Shown here one piece after another: positions 12,116-23,614 of a DNA stretch of 64,000 nt. A program made the position numbers and the translations under genes. Origin of the DNA: Ailurus styani (Eukaryota; Chordata; Mammalia; Carnivora; Ailuridae); contig LNAC01000275.1 of NCBI GenBank assembly GCA_002007465.1, positions 2,249,353 to 2,313,352 on the forward strand, read 5' to 3'. Within the stretch, counting starts at the first letter, position 1, and each line of letters opens with the position of its first letter. The notes under the pieces were generated by a model. The model saw only the letters and a list, made by a program, of their open reading frames with translations. It searched no databases and had not been told where the DNA came from.

Positions 12116-12685
12116 CATGTTGATGTGGTAAACAAAGGCAAGAGAAAAATTAAATTTCCTTACTACCTACAGCCCACTGACAAGTCCCTGAAACTTCCTC
12201 TAGAGACTCAACTGCCTCAAAGTTCATACTTTGCTAAGGACAAAAGGCAATCTTAGCCCAACCTCCAGGATCCTGTAAGCCTACTTTAACATACGAAAAT
12301 TCCTTTGGAAACTTCCTTCGTCTCTCCCAATATACATGTTGGCAATCATCCCCCAAGTATATCACCCACTGATATACATCTGAAAGGTCTCATGACTCAG
12401 GTTTTATTAGACAGTAATAAACGACATTTTCCCAACAATAACTAGCCCCCTCAAGGTCCTAGAAAGCTTGTTTCCAGAATTCCTTAGAGACTTATGCTAT
12501 CCCTAACCCCCTCTCAACTTGAAAGTATACAACGGTCCACTCTTCATGACCCCAGTGCAGTTCTTTCTGCCCACAGGTCCTGTCCCTGTTCTTTGATAAA
12601 GCCACCTTTTTGCACCAATGATGTCTTAAGAATTCTTTCTTGTCCATCAGCCCTGAGCCCCAACATCTTTCCAACATCAATGTGA
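12116..12685 (+). mobile_element. Possible solo LTR of an endogenous gammaretrovirus-like (ERV1) element
   Basis: The 3' part, with GATAAAGCCACC, TTTTTGCACC, TTAAGAATTCTTTCTTGTCC and CCAACATCTT, resembles the R/U5 part of carnivore ERV1 LTRs as I recall them. The left part (TTGATGTGGTAAACAAAGG...) could be the U3 start. I could not find clear target-site duplications, and no gag, pol or env remnants flank it. Both borders are uncertain. Confidence 0.4.
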
Positions 12686-13234
12686 CCAAACATGGCAAGG
12701 AATTATAATTTTATTTGCTGACTAGATTGTTGTGATTGATTGTCCCTGCCATGGCTGTGTGCGTCTGTGGGGAGGGAGGGACAGATGCCATTTGCTATGT
12801 CTGAATCTAGATAAACCATACCATGATCCTGCTGCTCAAGAGAGCTGTCTGTGCACTGCAGCCTGGATCAGAGAAGACCTTCACAGATAGTGCCATTCAT
12901 GTTGCCTCAAGATGGATGAGGAGTCCGGGGAGGCAAGACGAGTAAAGCAAGACCTGATACAGGACATGGTTGTTTCAGGGTCAGCCAATGGGTCCTTATG
13001 TGAGCTCAAAGAAGTTTACCTTCTGTATCTTTCATCAGAGCCCTGGGGGCAGTGCTAGCCCTGACAATACATAAAATGGACCAAGTTTTTCTTGGGTGGT
13101 CCCCTGTTTTGAACCTTCTAGGTCTTTTAGAAATTCCTTCCCTAGGACACTTTGTCTTTGAATAGCGCCCCCCCTTTTTTTTCATGGAGAAAACCCATCA
13201 GACAAATAAATTATACCACTAAAACTAACTTAAA

Positions 13235-13267
13235 ACACTTCTAGAAAGATTTTTATTTAAAAAGAAG

Positions 13268-13315
<48 letters not shown>
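13235..13315 (-). repeat. (GA)n microsatellite on a truncated SINE-like head
   Basis: AGATTTTTATTTAAAAAGAAG passes into about 44 bases of pure AG (13270-13313). This is the usual start of a minus-strand CanSINE, but the tRNA-related part is missing. So it is either a truncated SINE or a chance match. Confidence 0.6.
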
Positions 13316-13316
<1 letters not shown>

Positions 13317-13377
13317 TTAATCCAAACCATGAATGTTGGCTTTTTAAACAACATTTATCTAATTGGGGAGATTCTTT

Positions 13378-13712
13378 AGATCAGGGGTCAGCAAACTTCT
13401 TCTGTAAAGGTCCAGATAGCACATATCTTCAGCTCTGTAGGTCTTGTGGTCTCTGCTGTAATTGCTTAGCTTTGCTGTGGCTCTGTAAAAGCAGCCATGG
13501 AGAATACCAGTAAGTGAATGGGTGTGGCTATGCTCCGACAAAACTTTCTTTATGGACACTGAAATTGGACTTCACATATATTTCACGAGTGACAAAATAT
13601 TTTTCTTTGCATTTTTTCAGGCTTTTGGAAATGTAAAAGAAATTCTCAGCTCATGGATTGTACACAAATTGAATTTGGCCCACAGGCTATGGTTGGCTAA
13701 CCCATCACTTCT
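13378..13712 (+). mobile_element. hAT-type DNA transposon fossil, nearly full length
   Basis: The left end GATCAGGGGTCAGCAAACTT and right end AATTTGGCCCACAGGCTATG...GTTGGCTAACCCATC form the imperfect inverted ends of an abundant non-autonomous mammalian hAT family. The middle (GCAGCCATGG, GAATGGGTGTGGCTATG, ACAAAACTTTCTTTATGGAC) is collinear. Subfamily name is not asserted. Confidence 0.75.
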
Positions 13713-13789
13713 ATCACAACCTAAGAGGAGAGGCACTGAGGTTGGATGAAGTTACTTTACTTGGAGATTCTCCTTCTACAGTCTGGCAA

Positions 13790-13885
13790 ATTGTCCATTT
13801 ATTTGGTCAAATGCTCGCTGAGGACCTATGACGTGCTCAGGGGTATTGTGGGCACTAGGCTTACAGAGGTGAATAAGGCAAAGGG
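13790..13885 (-). repeat. L2 3'-end fragment
   Basis: CTGAGGACCTATGACGTGCTC, GGGCACTAGGCTTACAGAGG and GAATAAGGCAAAGG follow the reverse L2 tail. Confidence 0.6.
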
Positions 13886-13889
13886 TCTG

Positions 13890-15215
13890 CTCTAGGTTAG
13901 TTTATATTTCCCTAGCCATCAGGAGAAGAGTTACAGCCTGGAGGCAAGAGTTTGAGTTGTGGACTCAGTTCTTGCTTCCTGGCTTTGGATATCTCAGTCA
14001 CAGTTTTGGGGACAAGGTACATTTGCAGTACTGAGCTCAATAGCCTTAGCATAGGTCCCCAAGTGATCAGCTTGGAACTAATGCCCTGGGAGAGGTTTAG
14101 TGTTCCAAATTTCCAACTAAAAAGTCCAGCCCCAAAATAAAAATGAATAAAATAGCTTAAAACCCAAGACCTTTCAGGCTCAGTGGACTCTGGCAAAGCA
14201 TTCCAGTGGGATTCTGGGATGGTTTTCAAGAGCCGTGGCTTCTCATGGACTTTCCCATGGCCTATTCCAAGACAACCACTACTCTGCAGATGTTCCCCCA
14301 GGACTGGGTCACAGCAAAGGCTCATCATGACTGCAGCTACCTCTGTTGCCAGGGCTGCAAGACCAGTGCTCACGTGGACTCTGGCAGTGGCCCTTGTCCT
14401 CCGGCTGCCATCCATTCCCAAGCAGATGACCGAGAGACTGCGAATTTCTTGTCTGAGATCGAGGGTCCCCTCCATGATGTGGGTGAAATGATATCACTGC
14501 ATTAAGACAGAGAGTGGCTATAAAGTGAGTAGAAACTTTCTCTCAGGCCATGGGCCCTCATGATTTACAGGCCACCTGCTCCACATCCAGGTGCTCTTGC
14601 TTCATGCTTTGAAGAAAGGGTAGGGAATTGATCCTGGAGAGAAGACAGCAGAAAGATAGGGGAGGTGGTATAGTCCCTGCTTCCAAGGTCAGTATAATCT
14701 GGCCAGGTGGGAACTCACACAAGACAGTTGAGAACCCCAGGCAGCACCACCTTTGTTCCCTCCTGAAACCCAAACTGGCCTGTCACCAATAAGCCATGTG
14801 ACCTTGATGTCTCTCAGTTTCCTTGAGTAGCCAGTGTATGATTACATAATTGCAAGAGGGGTTTTCATGTTGTCAGACTTTAAAGTTTGAAACCTCCTGC
14901 CTTCTTCTCTGGGGCTCTCCATCTCCTATGCATCCATCCATCTGTCTTCTAATCCCCCTGCCTCTTCTACTCTGATCTGGTTTAGAAATGTTCAGTTTTT
15001 GACTAAAGCTCATCTGCGAGTGCCATCCAGGGCCAGGTTCCCAGGAAACCAGAGCAGAGGATGTAGGAAGGAGGAAGGAGAGGAAGGATGTAGTCCCTGG
15101 CCCCTGGTTTTCATTAGGATCCTCCTTTGTCTACTGCCCTGACCCCCTCCCAGATTTCTTTTAGCAATTCTGAATAGAGATGGATGGCTATTTTCAAGGC
15201 TTGACTGTACATATT
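13890..15215. other. Intergenic DNA, no gene seen
   Basis: Frames of 187 codons (minus, 13912-14475) and 102/99 codons (plus, 14183-14505) overlap each other on opposite strands. None shows a known domain. Nothing is called. Confidence 0.45.
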
Positions 15216-15219
15216 ACAT

Positions 15220-15345
15220 ATCACACATTCACTCATTCATCAATTATAATGCGTCTGTTACATACCATACACAATGTTGGGGATAGAAGATTGGGTGAAG
15301 TAGACCCAGAATACAGGTCCCAGATGGTGCCTTCTATTCTAGAAG
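15220..15345 (-). repeat. L2 3'-end fragment
   Basis: CACTCATTCATCAATTATAATGCGTCTG, ACAATGTTGGGGATAGAAG and TGCCTTCTATTCTAG match the reverse L2 tail order (key piece: CAATGTTGGGGATAG). Confidence 0.6.
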
Positions 15346-15500
15346 ATCATCTACTCTGACTACCTCATTTTATGGTGGAGGATTTTGACACTTTAAGTGG
15401 GACCATGACTTATCTAAGGTGACACAATGAGTTAAGGGCAGAGCCAGGATAAGAACACAGAAAGTCTTATCCTAAGTGAGACCAGGCCTCCTTACCACCA
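15346..15500 (-). repeat. MIR SINE fossil
   Basis: CTCATTTTATGGTGGAGG, GACTTATCTAAGGTGACAC and GGGCAGAGCCAGGATAAGAAC follow the MIR core in reverse. Confidence 0.75.
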
Positions 15501-15529
15501 GACAGATGAAACTATATTTTTATGCATTT

Positions 15530-15780
15530 GCTTAGCATTTGGAACGTACAGAGTATGTCTGATTTCCATCTTCCTGTGGGAGTGGGCAGGCATAATAATT
15601 TTTATTTCTGTAATTATAAATAACCTATACACAGTTATTCATTTTTTTCTGATGAATAAACTGAAGCTCTGGAGTTTAAGTATTTGAATAAAGGTCATCT
15701 GGCTAGAGGTGGTAGAGCTGCAGGAAGAACTTGGGTCTTCTGACTTGCAGTCACTCACCCGTAACACAGAAATTTCCACC
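15530..15780 (-). repeat. MIR SINE fossil
   Basis: TTTCTGATGAATAAACTGAAG, AAAGGTCATCTGGCTAGAGG and GAACTTGGGTCTTCTGACTTG follow the MIR core in reverse. It lies beside another MIR copy. Confidence 0.7.
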
Positions 15781-15914
15781 TGTACCAGCCACCCATTCTC
15801 CTCTTTCCTCTATGGCCCCCTGGATACCTCCAGTCATGGAGGACTGAAAAAACCCCAAGCAATCTCAGCAGTACGCCCAGTCTTATCAGAATGCAGGGAA
15901 GAAGCAAGACCATG

Positions 15915-16110
15915 AGGGGGAGGGCCAAAGAAAATGTAGGAAAGACCTGGAGCATTGAGAGAGGTGAGGGGTACTGGTGAGATTGGAGAAGAAAGAGACA
16001 TGATATAGGGAGAACCAGATCTGGGAGAATGGCCCTTGAGAATAACTGTGACAGCCTTCAACATAAAAATTGCAATAGTCTGTATGAATCAAAACAAATG
16101 CTGTGGTAAA
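15915..16110 (-). repeat. Possible internal L2 3' fragment
   Basis: GACATGATATAGGGAGAACC..GGGAGAATGGCCCTTGAG and GCAATAGTCTG faintly recall the inner L2 3' region in reverse. Low certainty. Confidence 0.3.
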
Positions 16111-16750
16111 GGAGGAGATGTCACACACAATGTGGCTTGGACCACTGATAATCATGGGTTTTATAAGCCCTGCCCGGGATTTGGTTCCCTGGGGCCCAGT
16201 GATCTGAAGTGCAAAATTACCTAACTTCACCCTTGACTTCTGATCAGATTCCTTCCCATCAATCCCTCTCCCCCTGGGAACTGGGGATTGCAAACATGTG
16301 ATAGACATACTGCTGGAATTCTGTTTGTGCAGGTGAAGTTCTACATCAAAGAGAGTTGGCAAAAGAGGACAAAATCTCAGGCTTTCGTTGTTGACTTCTC
16401 TCTCCCAGGACGTTGGGGATCCTTGCGGCAGAGGTCATTTTCCAGAACGACTCCACTAGTTACCCATCCATTAAATCATCAGTTTTAAAATCCAATTTTC
16501 TATCAAATAATCGGTGAATGTGAAATGACAGCTTCTCTGCAGCCATTCTTCAATCAGCTGATTTGGGGGATAAGGGAAAAACATACTTCCAAGACTTTTC
16601 AGCAAGTGTATGAGACTCTTGGATAAAGATTAATGCCAACACTATGTGTAATTATTCACTTATTTGCTTGATAGACTATGGAGGTTCTGGAAATATGTCT
16701 CCCACCCATCATCACCCTTCCAGTGGCTCTGTGTTGTATGGATAGGTTAT
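16110..16750. other. Intergenic DNA, no gene seen
   Basis: No repeat or exon assigned. It ends just before an L2 fragment. Confidence 0.45.
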
Positions 16751-16754
16751 GACT

Positions 16755-17100
16755 TACCCATCCATTTGACAAATATTTATTGAGCACATACTGTTTCCTA
16801 GATATAGGGATGAAATAGTGGTCAAAGTATTCATGGCCTCTGGCTTCTGAGAGCCAATGTTTAGTGAAAGGAGAAAACCAATGTTTAGTGTTCATGGCTA
16901 TGAACAGAGTAACTCTATTATGAGAAATGCTGGAGAGGGAGCAAAGATAACTGAGACAATGTAATAATGTTCAAAGTGGTGCAGGAACCAGGATAATTGG
17001 ATGGGGTTGGGAAGGAAGGCCCTGCAATGAGGATAGGGCCTGAAGTTTGGTAGTGATCAACCATGAGGAACGTGGGGTAGGGTGGAGGAGGAGGAAAGGG
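16755..17100 (-). repeat. L2 3' fragment
   Basis: TTTGACAAATATTTATTGAGC, ACATACTGTTTCCTAGATATAG and GTGCAGGAACCAGG..AAGGCCCTGCAATGAGG follow the reverse L2 3' end over about 340 bases. A local direct repeat CCAATGTTTAGTG occurs twice at about 16855-16889. Confidence 0.6.
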
Positions 17101-17119
17101 GGTCCAGAGAAAGACAATG

Positions 17120-17720
17120 GGTCCTTCAAGTATCTATTGCTCTGTGACAAACTACTCCAAAACTTAGTGGCTTAAAATGGCAATGTATTATCTGTCACAG
17201 CTCGTGGGTTGATTGGGCTTTGCTGGGTGTCGGTTCTCACTGGGAGTCTTCCTGGCAATTGTAGTCAGATGGCAGTTGGGACTGAAGTCATCTGAAGGCT
17301 TGAATGGGCTGGATACTCAATGTAGTTTCTTCACTTATGTATCTGGTGTGTGGGCTGAGCTGGCTGGAATAGTTGGAGGTTGACTATCAATGCTCTCTCT
17401 TTATGTGACTTCTCCAATATGGCTAGCGTGGGCTTCCTCATAGCATGGAGGGATTAGGATAGTTGGACTTCTTATGTGGAAGCTGGCTTTCTCCTGTGAG
17501 TGGGAAGGAGGAAACTACTTTTCTTGTTAAAGACTGGACTTGGATCTGGTCTAGTGTCACTTCTGTAGTAACATGTTGATCAAAGCTGTCATAGACCAGC
17601 CTAGAATCGAACACATGGAGGATTAGGATCCCTCAGTCAAAAGGAAAATGGCTGGCTAATTCAAAGAGGGAAGGGATTGATGGTGGCCATCTTGAAGACC
17701 AACTAAAGCTTTGAGATATA
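17120..17720 (-). repeat. LTR-like ancient mammalian repeat
   Basis: It begins GTATCTATTGCTCTGTGAC..CCAAAACTTAGTGGCTTAAA and passes through GTCAGATGGCAGTTGGGACTG, GAAGTCATCTGAAGGCTTG and TGTCACTTCTG, ending near GGTGGCCATCTTG. This is the reverse order of an old LTR family. A related copy lies at 24545-25265. Subfamily not assigned. Confidence 0.5.
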
Positions 17721-17851
17721 AAAGACTTAGAGTGTTAGTGCACTAGAAAGACAGCCAGTACTGCTAGACTGTGGAGAGGGATCACTCAAAATGAGGCAGG
17801 AATGTGAGGCATAACAGGATTCTTATAGTTAAGCTATGGTGATGATTTAGA

Positions 17852-17869
17852 TTCTTTTTAAAAAAGATT

Positions 17870-17912
<43 letters not shown>

Positions 17913-18074
17913 GCAGAGGAAAGAGCGAGCAGGGGGGAGGAGCCTCTGGGAGAGGGAGAAGCAGGTTCCTCACTGAGCAGGGAGTCTGACATGGGGTTTG
18001 ATCCCAGAACTCTGGAATCATGACTTAACCCGAAGACAGACGCTTAACTGACTTAACCACCCAAGCACCCCAGA
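17852..18074 (-). mobile_element. CanSINE (tRNA-derived carnivore SINE)
   Basis: Minus-strand copy: a T-rich head with a (TTTA)n run at about 17872-17912, then CAGGTTCCTCACTGAGCAGG and GATCCCAGAACTCTGGAATC. The reverse of the tRNA-like start (CTTAACCACCCAAGCACCCC) follows. Rather diverged, with no clean target duplication. Confidence 0.88.
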
Positions 18075-18369
18075 ATTTAAATTTTTTAAAAGGTGTCACA
18101 GTGGTCTTAATATCCTGCTTTCCAAGGAACGATGATCATAAAGAGTCTCTTTTCTTCCTCCTTCCAGTCCATCCCCAGTCTCTGCCATTAGGTTGTCCAA
18201 AGCCAAGTACTGAGTCATGTGCTCCCATGGATCCAAAACTTTCAGGGATTCCCCAGTACCTCTTGAAACAGGCACTGGTTTTTCAACCTGGCATGTAGGG
18301 TCCTCTGCCAAGTTGTGCACCTACACATTTTTCTCACATTTTTGCCCAGCCTGTCATACGGGACCCCTT

Positions 18370-18740
18370 CTTTCCCCTTAGAGGTGACTTTTGTCTCCCT
18401 GCCTCCATGCCTGGTCACTTTAGTCACTTTGTTCGTGGTACCCTCCCATGACTCCATCTCCAACTGTCAAAATCCTACCCTTCCTTTAAAAATAACCTCC
18501 ACTATCACTTCCTCAACCTGAGTGGGACCCCTTGCTCCCGGAAACCACCTAGTTCTTGCTGTTTGAAGGGTGTAGTTACAACCATATATGTCTAGTCCTC
18601 AATTTCATGAGCCCATGCCCTTTGACTGTGGGTCTCTGTGAACAGAAAATATGACTCCCTTGCTTCTTCTGCCCCACAGCCCCATGCCTTGAGCACAGCA
18701 GTCATCCAGCTGATGCCTGCTGAATTAAACAGTGGTTTCT
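18370..18740 (+). repeat. Probable L2 3'-end fragment
   Basis: GAACAGAAAATATGACTCC, CCCCATGCCTTGAGCACAGC and GATGCCTGCTGAATTAAAC read like a worn L2 tail in forward orientation. Confidence 0.4.
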
Positions 18741-18744
18741 CTGG

Positions 18745-19480
18745 GACACCAGCCTCCAATTGTCTCTTCCTTTCCCATGGCAAATTTCAGCATTCAGCTC
18801 CCGGCAACCCCTGGTCCATGGCCCCAAGGTTCCTGGCAGGCCTTTCCCGCAGGACCCTAGAACTGCTGTTTCCCAGACAGCCCGGCCTGCACCGGCCAGT
18901 GCCGGCTCCCAAGGAGATGGAGAACTTCTGATTCTGCAGGCCCCCTGGCTCTTCTTTTCCAGCTGCCTCGCACTTGTTTTCCTTGGCAGGAGGAAACCTC
19001 CAGTCACCACTTCATCTTCCATTTATAGGCATATATGCATCTTTGTTATTCTTTTCACAAAATGACAGTGTTCTCCGCTAAAAAAGAAGGAGAGAAAAAG
19101 AATTAAGGGCTGTGCAAAGCAAAGAAGCTGTCTGATACAAAACCTACAGGGATTTCTGCAATATTTCTGTCCATATTGGAGAATGGAGGACACCCTTCCT
19201 GCCTCTACTGCCCTCTTGTCTATCCTCAGCCTGTACCATTAGCTCCTCAGACATTATTTGCAAGCTATCATGGGCAAAAGGAGGACCAGGGCATGTGCAC
19301 TGGATATGGCAAAAACTTGTCAATGGGACAAGAAAATGGGCATAGCTTCCTGGCTGGAGTTCATGTCTACAGGTCCTCGAGTCCTTCTGACACCAAAGTA
19401 CCATGTGGCCAAGAGTCAAGCTCTGTGGGTTCCAGGTTTGTCAACCAGGCAGGCTAAACCTGCATGTAAAAAGGAGAAAC
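18745..19480. other. Intergenic DNA, no gene seen
   Basis: Several overlapping frames of 90-106 codons lie on both strands here with no known domain. None is called. Confidence 0.45.
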
Positions 19481-19484
19481 AATA

Positions 19485-19745
19485 ACAGAAACATTTATAT
19501 AGTGCTTCTTCTAGGCCAGCCGCTGCTTTAGGCAGTTTTAAAATAGTAACTCATGTAAACCTCTCAATAATCCTTTAAAGTAGTACTACTATTATCCCCA
19601 TTTTACAGATGAGGGAACCAAGGCAGAGAGAAGTAAAGACACCTAACCTAAAGTTCTGCCAGTGATGAGTGGCACAGCTGGGATCCGAGTCTAGGAAGGC
19701 TGGTTCCAGACTCTGCGTCTAACCATTCACAATGCTGCTTTAACA
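19485..19745 (-). repeat. MIR SINE fossil, well preserved
   Basis: The MIR core is clear in reverse: TATCCCCATTTTACAGATG, AGGGAACCAAGGCAGAGAG, GGCACAGCTGGGATCCGAG and CTAACCATTCACAATGCTGC. Confidence 0.9.
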
Positions 19746-20044
19746 GCTCATCAAATGAAGATGTTTAAATAACCTAACAGAATCGCTTAGTCCTTACATA
19801 CCCGAGTGTACTGGAAACAAGTGTGTCTGAGGGTTGTGGGCAAGAACTTGGACAGGTCTGAATCAGTTCTCAGTACAGGTAATTCAATTTGGTTCAAATT
19901 CTGACTTTCCCACAGATTTATGATTCTCAGGCTAGTGTTTTGCGCCTATTTGGAAGGGTAGATTAGCAAAGGGATTTCCTGATGTATCCAAGAGCAACCT
20001 GTTTCTTTTGGCTCAAACTCATGGCCTGGGAATTCATTAAGTAA

Positions 20045-20200
20045 CCAAATGATTCATTTCTTCTTTCCTTCATTCATTCATCATTGATATGTCTTGTGTG
20101 TGTAAGACACCATATGGCATGGGAAGCATGAGTGGAAAAGAGAGAAATGGAATGAAACAGATGTAGTCTCTACCTTCAAGCTGTGGGTTTGTGTGCACAT
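20045..20200 (-). repeat. Probable L2 3'-end fragment
   Basis: TTCCTTCATTCATTCATCATTG and GTAGTCTCTACCTTCAAGC fit the reverse L2 tail (key piece: TTCATTCATTCATCATTG). Confidence 0.4.
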
Positions 20201-20324
20201 GTGCATACTTACAAGTAAACCTAAGAAGCCAACTGTATCTGTCTACAGTCTTTTGGGTCATTTAGTACTCTATAAAGTGCTAAATGTGGCATATTTCTCT
20301 GGCTCCCTGGAGTCTATAATGCCT

Positions 20325-21630
20325 TGCATTAACACTACCTGACTTCAACAGTTATTATAAAACTACAGTAATGAAAACAGTTGCATTGGCGAGAGTATAG
20401 AAAAATAGATCAATGGAACAAAATAGAGAGCCCAGAAATAGATCCACACAGATATAGATAACTGCTTTTTGACAAAGGAGCAAAAGCTGTACTAGAGAGC
20501 AAAGATGTTTTTTTTTCCCCCAACAAATTGTGCTGGAACAACTGGACATCCACATGGAAAAAATGAATCTAGACACAGACCTTACACCTTTCATAAAAAT
20601 TGACTCAAAATGGATCATAGACCTAAATGTAAAACTCAAAACTATAAAACTCCTGTAAAATAGCATAGGGAAAAAACCTACATGATCTTGGGTATGGTGA
20701 TGATTTTTTAGATACAATGCCAAAGGCATGGTCTATTAAAAATAATAATTATTAATAATTATAATAATAATCTGGATTATAATCTGATTTCATTAAAATT
20801 AAAAACTTCTGCTCTATAAAAAATAATGAAGACAAGCCATAGACTGGGAGAAAATATTTGGAAAGCGTACATCTGATTAAAGACTATTACCCAAAATATG
20901 CAAAGAACACTTAAAGCTCAACAATAGGAAAACAAACAACTTGATTAAAAAATGGGACAACCACCTTAACAGACACCTCACCAAAGAAGATACACAGATG
21001 GCAAGTAAGCAGATGAGAAGATGCTCTACATCATATGTTATCAGGTAAATGCAAAAACCCTTACTACAATGGCCAAAATCCAGAACACTGACAACACCAA
21101 GTGCTGGTGAGGATGTGGAGCAAAAGGAATTCACATTCATTGTTGGTGGGAATGCAAAATGGTACAGACACTTTGGAAGACAGTTTGACAGTTTCTTATG
21201 AAACTAAACCTACTTTTACCATACAATCCAGCCAACATGCTTCTTGGTATTTTATTCAAAGGAGCTGAAAACTTAGGTCTATAAAAAACTTGCACACAGA
21301 AGTTTATAGCAGCTTTATTTATAATTGCCACAAGTTGAATGAAACCAAGATGACCTTCTGTAGGTGAATGGGTAAATAAATTGTGGTTCATTCAGACAAT
21401 GGAATATTATTCAGTGCTAAAAAGAAATGAGCTATTAAGGGGCACCTGGGTGGTTCAGTTGGTTAAGTGTCTGACTCTTGATTTTGGCTCACGTCATGAG
21501 ATGGAGCCCCATGTCAGGCTCCACATGAGGGTGGAGGCTGCTTGAGGTTCTGTCTCTCCCTTTCCCTCTGCCCCTCACCCTGTGCTCTCTCTCTTTTTCA
21601 AAAAAAAAAAAGGAAGGAAGGAAGGAAGGA

Positions 21631-21666
<36 letters not shown>

Positions 21667-22170
21667 GAAAGAAAGAAGGAAAGAGAGCTATTAAGCCAGA
21701 AAAGACATGGAGGAAACTTAAGTATATGTTACAAAGTCAAAAAAGCCAACTCGAAAAGACTATACAAGTGTTATTCCAATTATATGACTTCTTGGAAAAG
21801 GCAAGATTATGGAGACAGTAAAGAGATCAGTGGTTGCCAGGGTTTGGGGGGATGGGATAGGGATAGATAGGCAGAACACAGAAGGCTTAAAGTTCAGTGA
21901 AAATATTCTGTATAATACTACTACAATAAAGGGTACATGTCATTATACGTTTGTCCAAACCCATAGGATGTACAATACCAAGAATGAATTGTAATATAAG
22001 CTGTTATAATGTGTCAATGTAGGTTCATCGAATGTAAAAAATGTACCACTCTGGTGGAGGATATTGATAAAGGGGGGCATGCAAGTGGAAGCAGGGGGTA
22101 TATGGAAAATTTCTGTATCTTCTTAATTTTGTTGTTAACCTAAAAGTGTTCTAAAAAAAACAAAGCCTTT
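20325..22170 (+). mobile_element. L1 3' end (ORF2 C-terminal part and 3' UTR), split by a SINE
   Basis: The left part keeps L1 ORF2 wording on the plus strand: CTACAGTAATGAAAACAG, ATAGATCAATGGAACAAAAT, CAACTGGACATCCACATGG, TGGATCATAGACCTAAATG, ATTGTTGGTGGGAATGCAAA and GAATATTATTCAGTGC. The right part is an L1M-type 3' UTR (GTACCACTCTGGTGGAGG, GTTAACCTAAAAGTGTTCT). The reading frame is broken by many stops, so it is a dead copy. It is interrupted by a CanSINE at 21440-21684 and by AT-rich expansion near 20735-20775. Confidence 0.92.
21440..21684 (+). mobile_element. CanSINE inserted in an L1
   Basis: It starts GGGCACCTGGGTGGTTCAG, the canonical tRNA-like CanSINE head, and ends in a CT-rich body, an A run and a (GGAA)n/(GAAA)n tail at about 21611-21680. 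An 11-base target duplication, GAGCTATTAAG, flanks it at 21429-21439 and 21685-21695, proving insertion into the older L1. Confidence 0.96.
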
Positions 22171-22215
22171 AAACAAACCAACCAACCAAGCAACTAACCA
22201 ACCAACAAATCCATC
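22171..22215. repeat. (AACC)n low-complexity tail
   Basis: AAACCAACCAACC-type repeats directly after the L1 A-rich end. Confidence 0.8.
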
Positions 22216-22422
22216 CACTCTGGGGCTTTGAACTTGAAAAAACCACTTTTTATCCATCACAGATACTAATTGGTTATCTTCCCAGCATCCATTTTCTCTT
22301 CCTCTTTTCCTAATCCTCTAATTTTATCTGGGAATTCAAGTGGATCAGAGGAAGATACTTTTGCTCTTGGCTCAGAAGGAGCTTCGACAAATAGGCTATT
22401 CTACTTGCTGCTAATAATGATT

Positions 22423-22632
22423 CTTTTTTTTTTTTTAAGATTCATTTATTTTTGAGAGAGAGAGAGAGAGGATGGGAGGGGAGGAGAGGGAGAGGTAGAG
22501 AGAGAGAGAGAGAGAGAGAGACTCCCAAGCAGACTCCCCACTGAGCGAGGGGCCCACAAGGGGCTTGATCTCATGACCCTGAGATCATGACCTGAGCCAA
22601 AATCAAGAGTCAGATGCTTAACCGACTGCACC
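22423..22632 (-). mobile_element. CanSINE
   Basis: Minus-strand copy with a poly-T head, GA-rich stretches (22456-22520), GATCTCATGACCCTGAGATC and reversed tRNA-like end. Flanked by 12-base repeats CTAATAATGATT (22411-22422) and CTAGTAATGATT (22633-22644), differing at one base. Confidence 0.95.
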
Positions 22633-22649
22633 CTAGTAATGATTATTTC

Positions 22650-23415
22650 TGAAGTGACACGTGTATTCAAATAGTCAAGTCTGAGTGAGTTTCAGGACTT
22701 TTGTCGTGAGTGCTAGGACAAAGATTCTCCTGTATTTCTTCTAGATGTGAATGGGGAAGCCCATGACTTTGGGAGCTGCTGGCAGCCACCTTAAGAACAG
22801 TGGGGGAACCAGTGTTAAGATGAAGTTGAAGTTAAGTCAGAGATATAGAAAGAGAATAGGTTCTAAGTGAAACTACTGAAACCAGTATAGCTGTCATCTT
22901 TTAATTAGATGAACCAATAAGTTCCCTTTAAAGTTTAAGCCATTTGAGTCAGGTTTTCTTTTACACAAAGTCAAAAGAGACAGCAGGTGGGTGCATTGGC
23001 TCTTCTGGCACACACTAGTCTAAACATGAGCAAACAATTTAGCCTCTTTAATTACTTTCATAGATGCAGGTGGAGTAAAAAAGAATTAAGATGCATTTTT
23101 AAAAAGTTAATTCTTTTTCTGTATCTCATTTCCTCTTCTAGAGAACACAGATGCCATAACTATGGCTGCCAGGACCTGTCGGTTATTATATTGGGCTGCA
23201 TGGACAAGTGTTCTCAAAAGAATAGAACAGAAGGCAGTAGAGGTAGAGATTCTGTATTTACATTTCACTAGCAGGTTTTCTTTCTATATTGACTATCTTT
23301 AGGAAAGCAGACTCCCTCTCCTTCATACTTTTTCTTGGAGATTGAGAGCCCTCTAAGGTTTGGGGGGGGTGGAGTTTAAAGGGAAGGTGTGAGGAGATGG
23401 GTTGTAGAGTGTAGG
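22650..23415. other. Intergenic DNA, no gene seen
   Basis: No exon or repeat assigned between two SINE insertions. Confidence 0.45.
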
Positions 23416-23432
23416 TAGGAGGAAATACTTTA

Positions 23433-23614
23433 TTTTTATTTTTTAATTTTTTTAAAGATGTTACTTATTATTTGACAGAGAGAGTGAGTGCACAAGCAGG
23501 GGGAGGGGCAGGCAGAAGGACTGGGAACTCGATTCTAGGGCTCTTCCCAGGATCCTGGGATCATGACCTGAGTTGAAGGCAGATGCTTAACTAACTGAGC
23601 CACCCAGGCGCCCT
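23433..23614 (-). mobile_element. CanSINE
   Basis: Minus-strand copy: T-rich head, GACAGAGAGAGTGAGTGCAC, GGATCATGACCTGAG and ACTGAGCCACCCAGGCGCCC. The flanks GAGGAAATACTTTA (23419-23432) and GAGGAAAGACTTTA (23615-23628) are a 14-base target duplication with one mismatch. Confidence 0.95.

Noticed and set aside
13912..14505. 187-codon minus frame overlapping 102- and 99-codon plus frames
   Set aside because: Openness on both strands in several frames is typical of chance, and no family is recognised.
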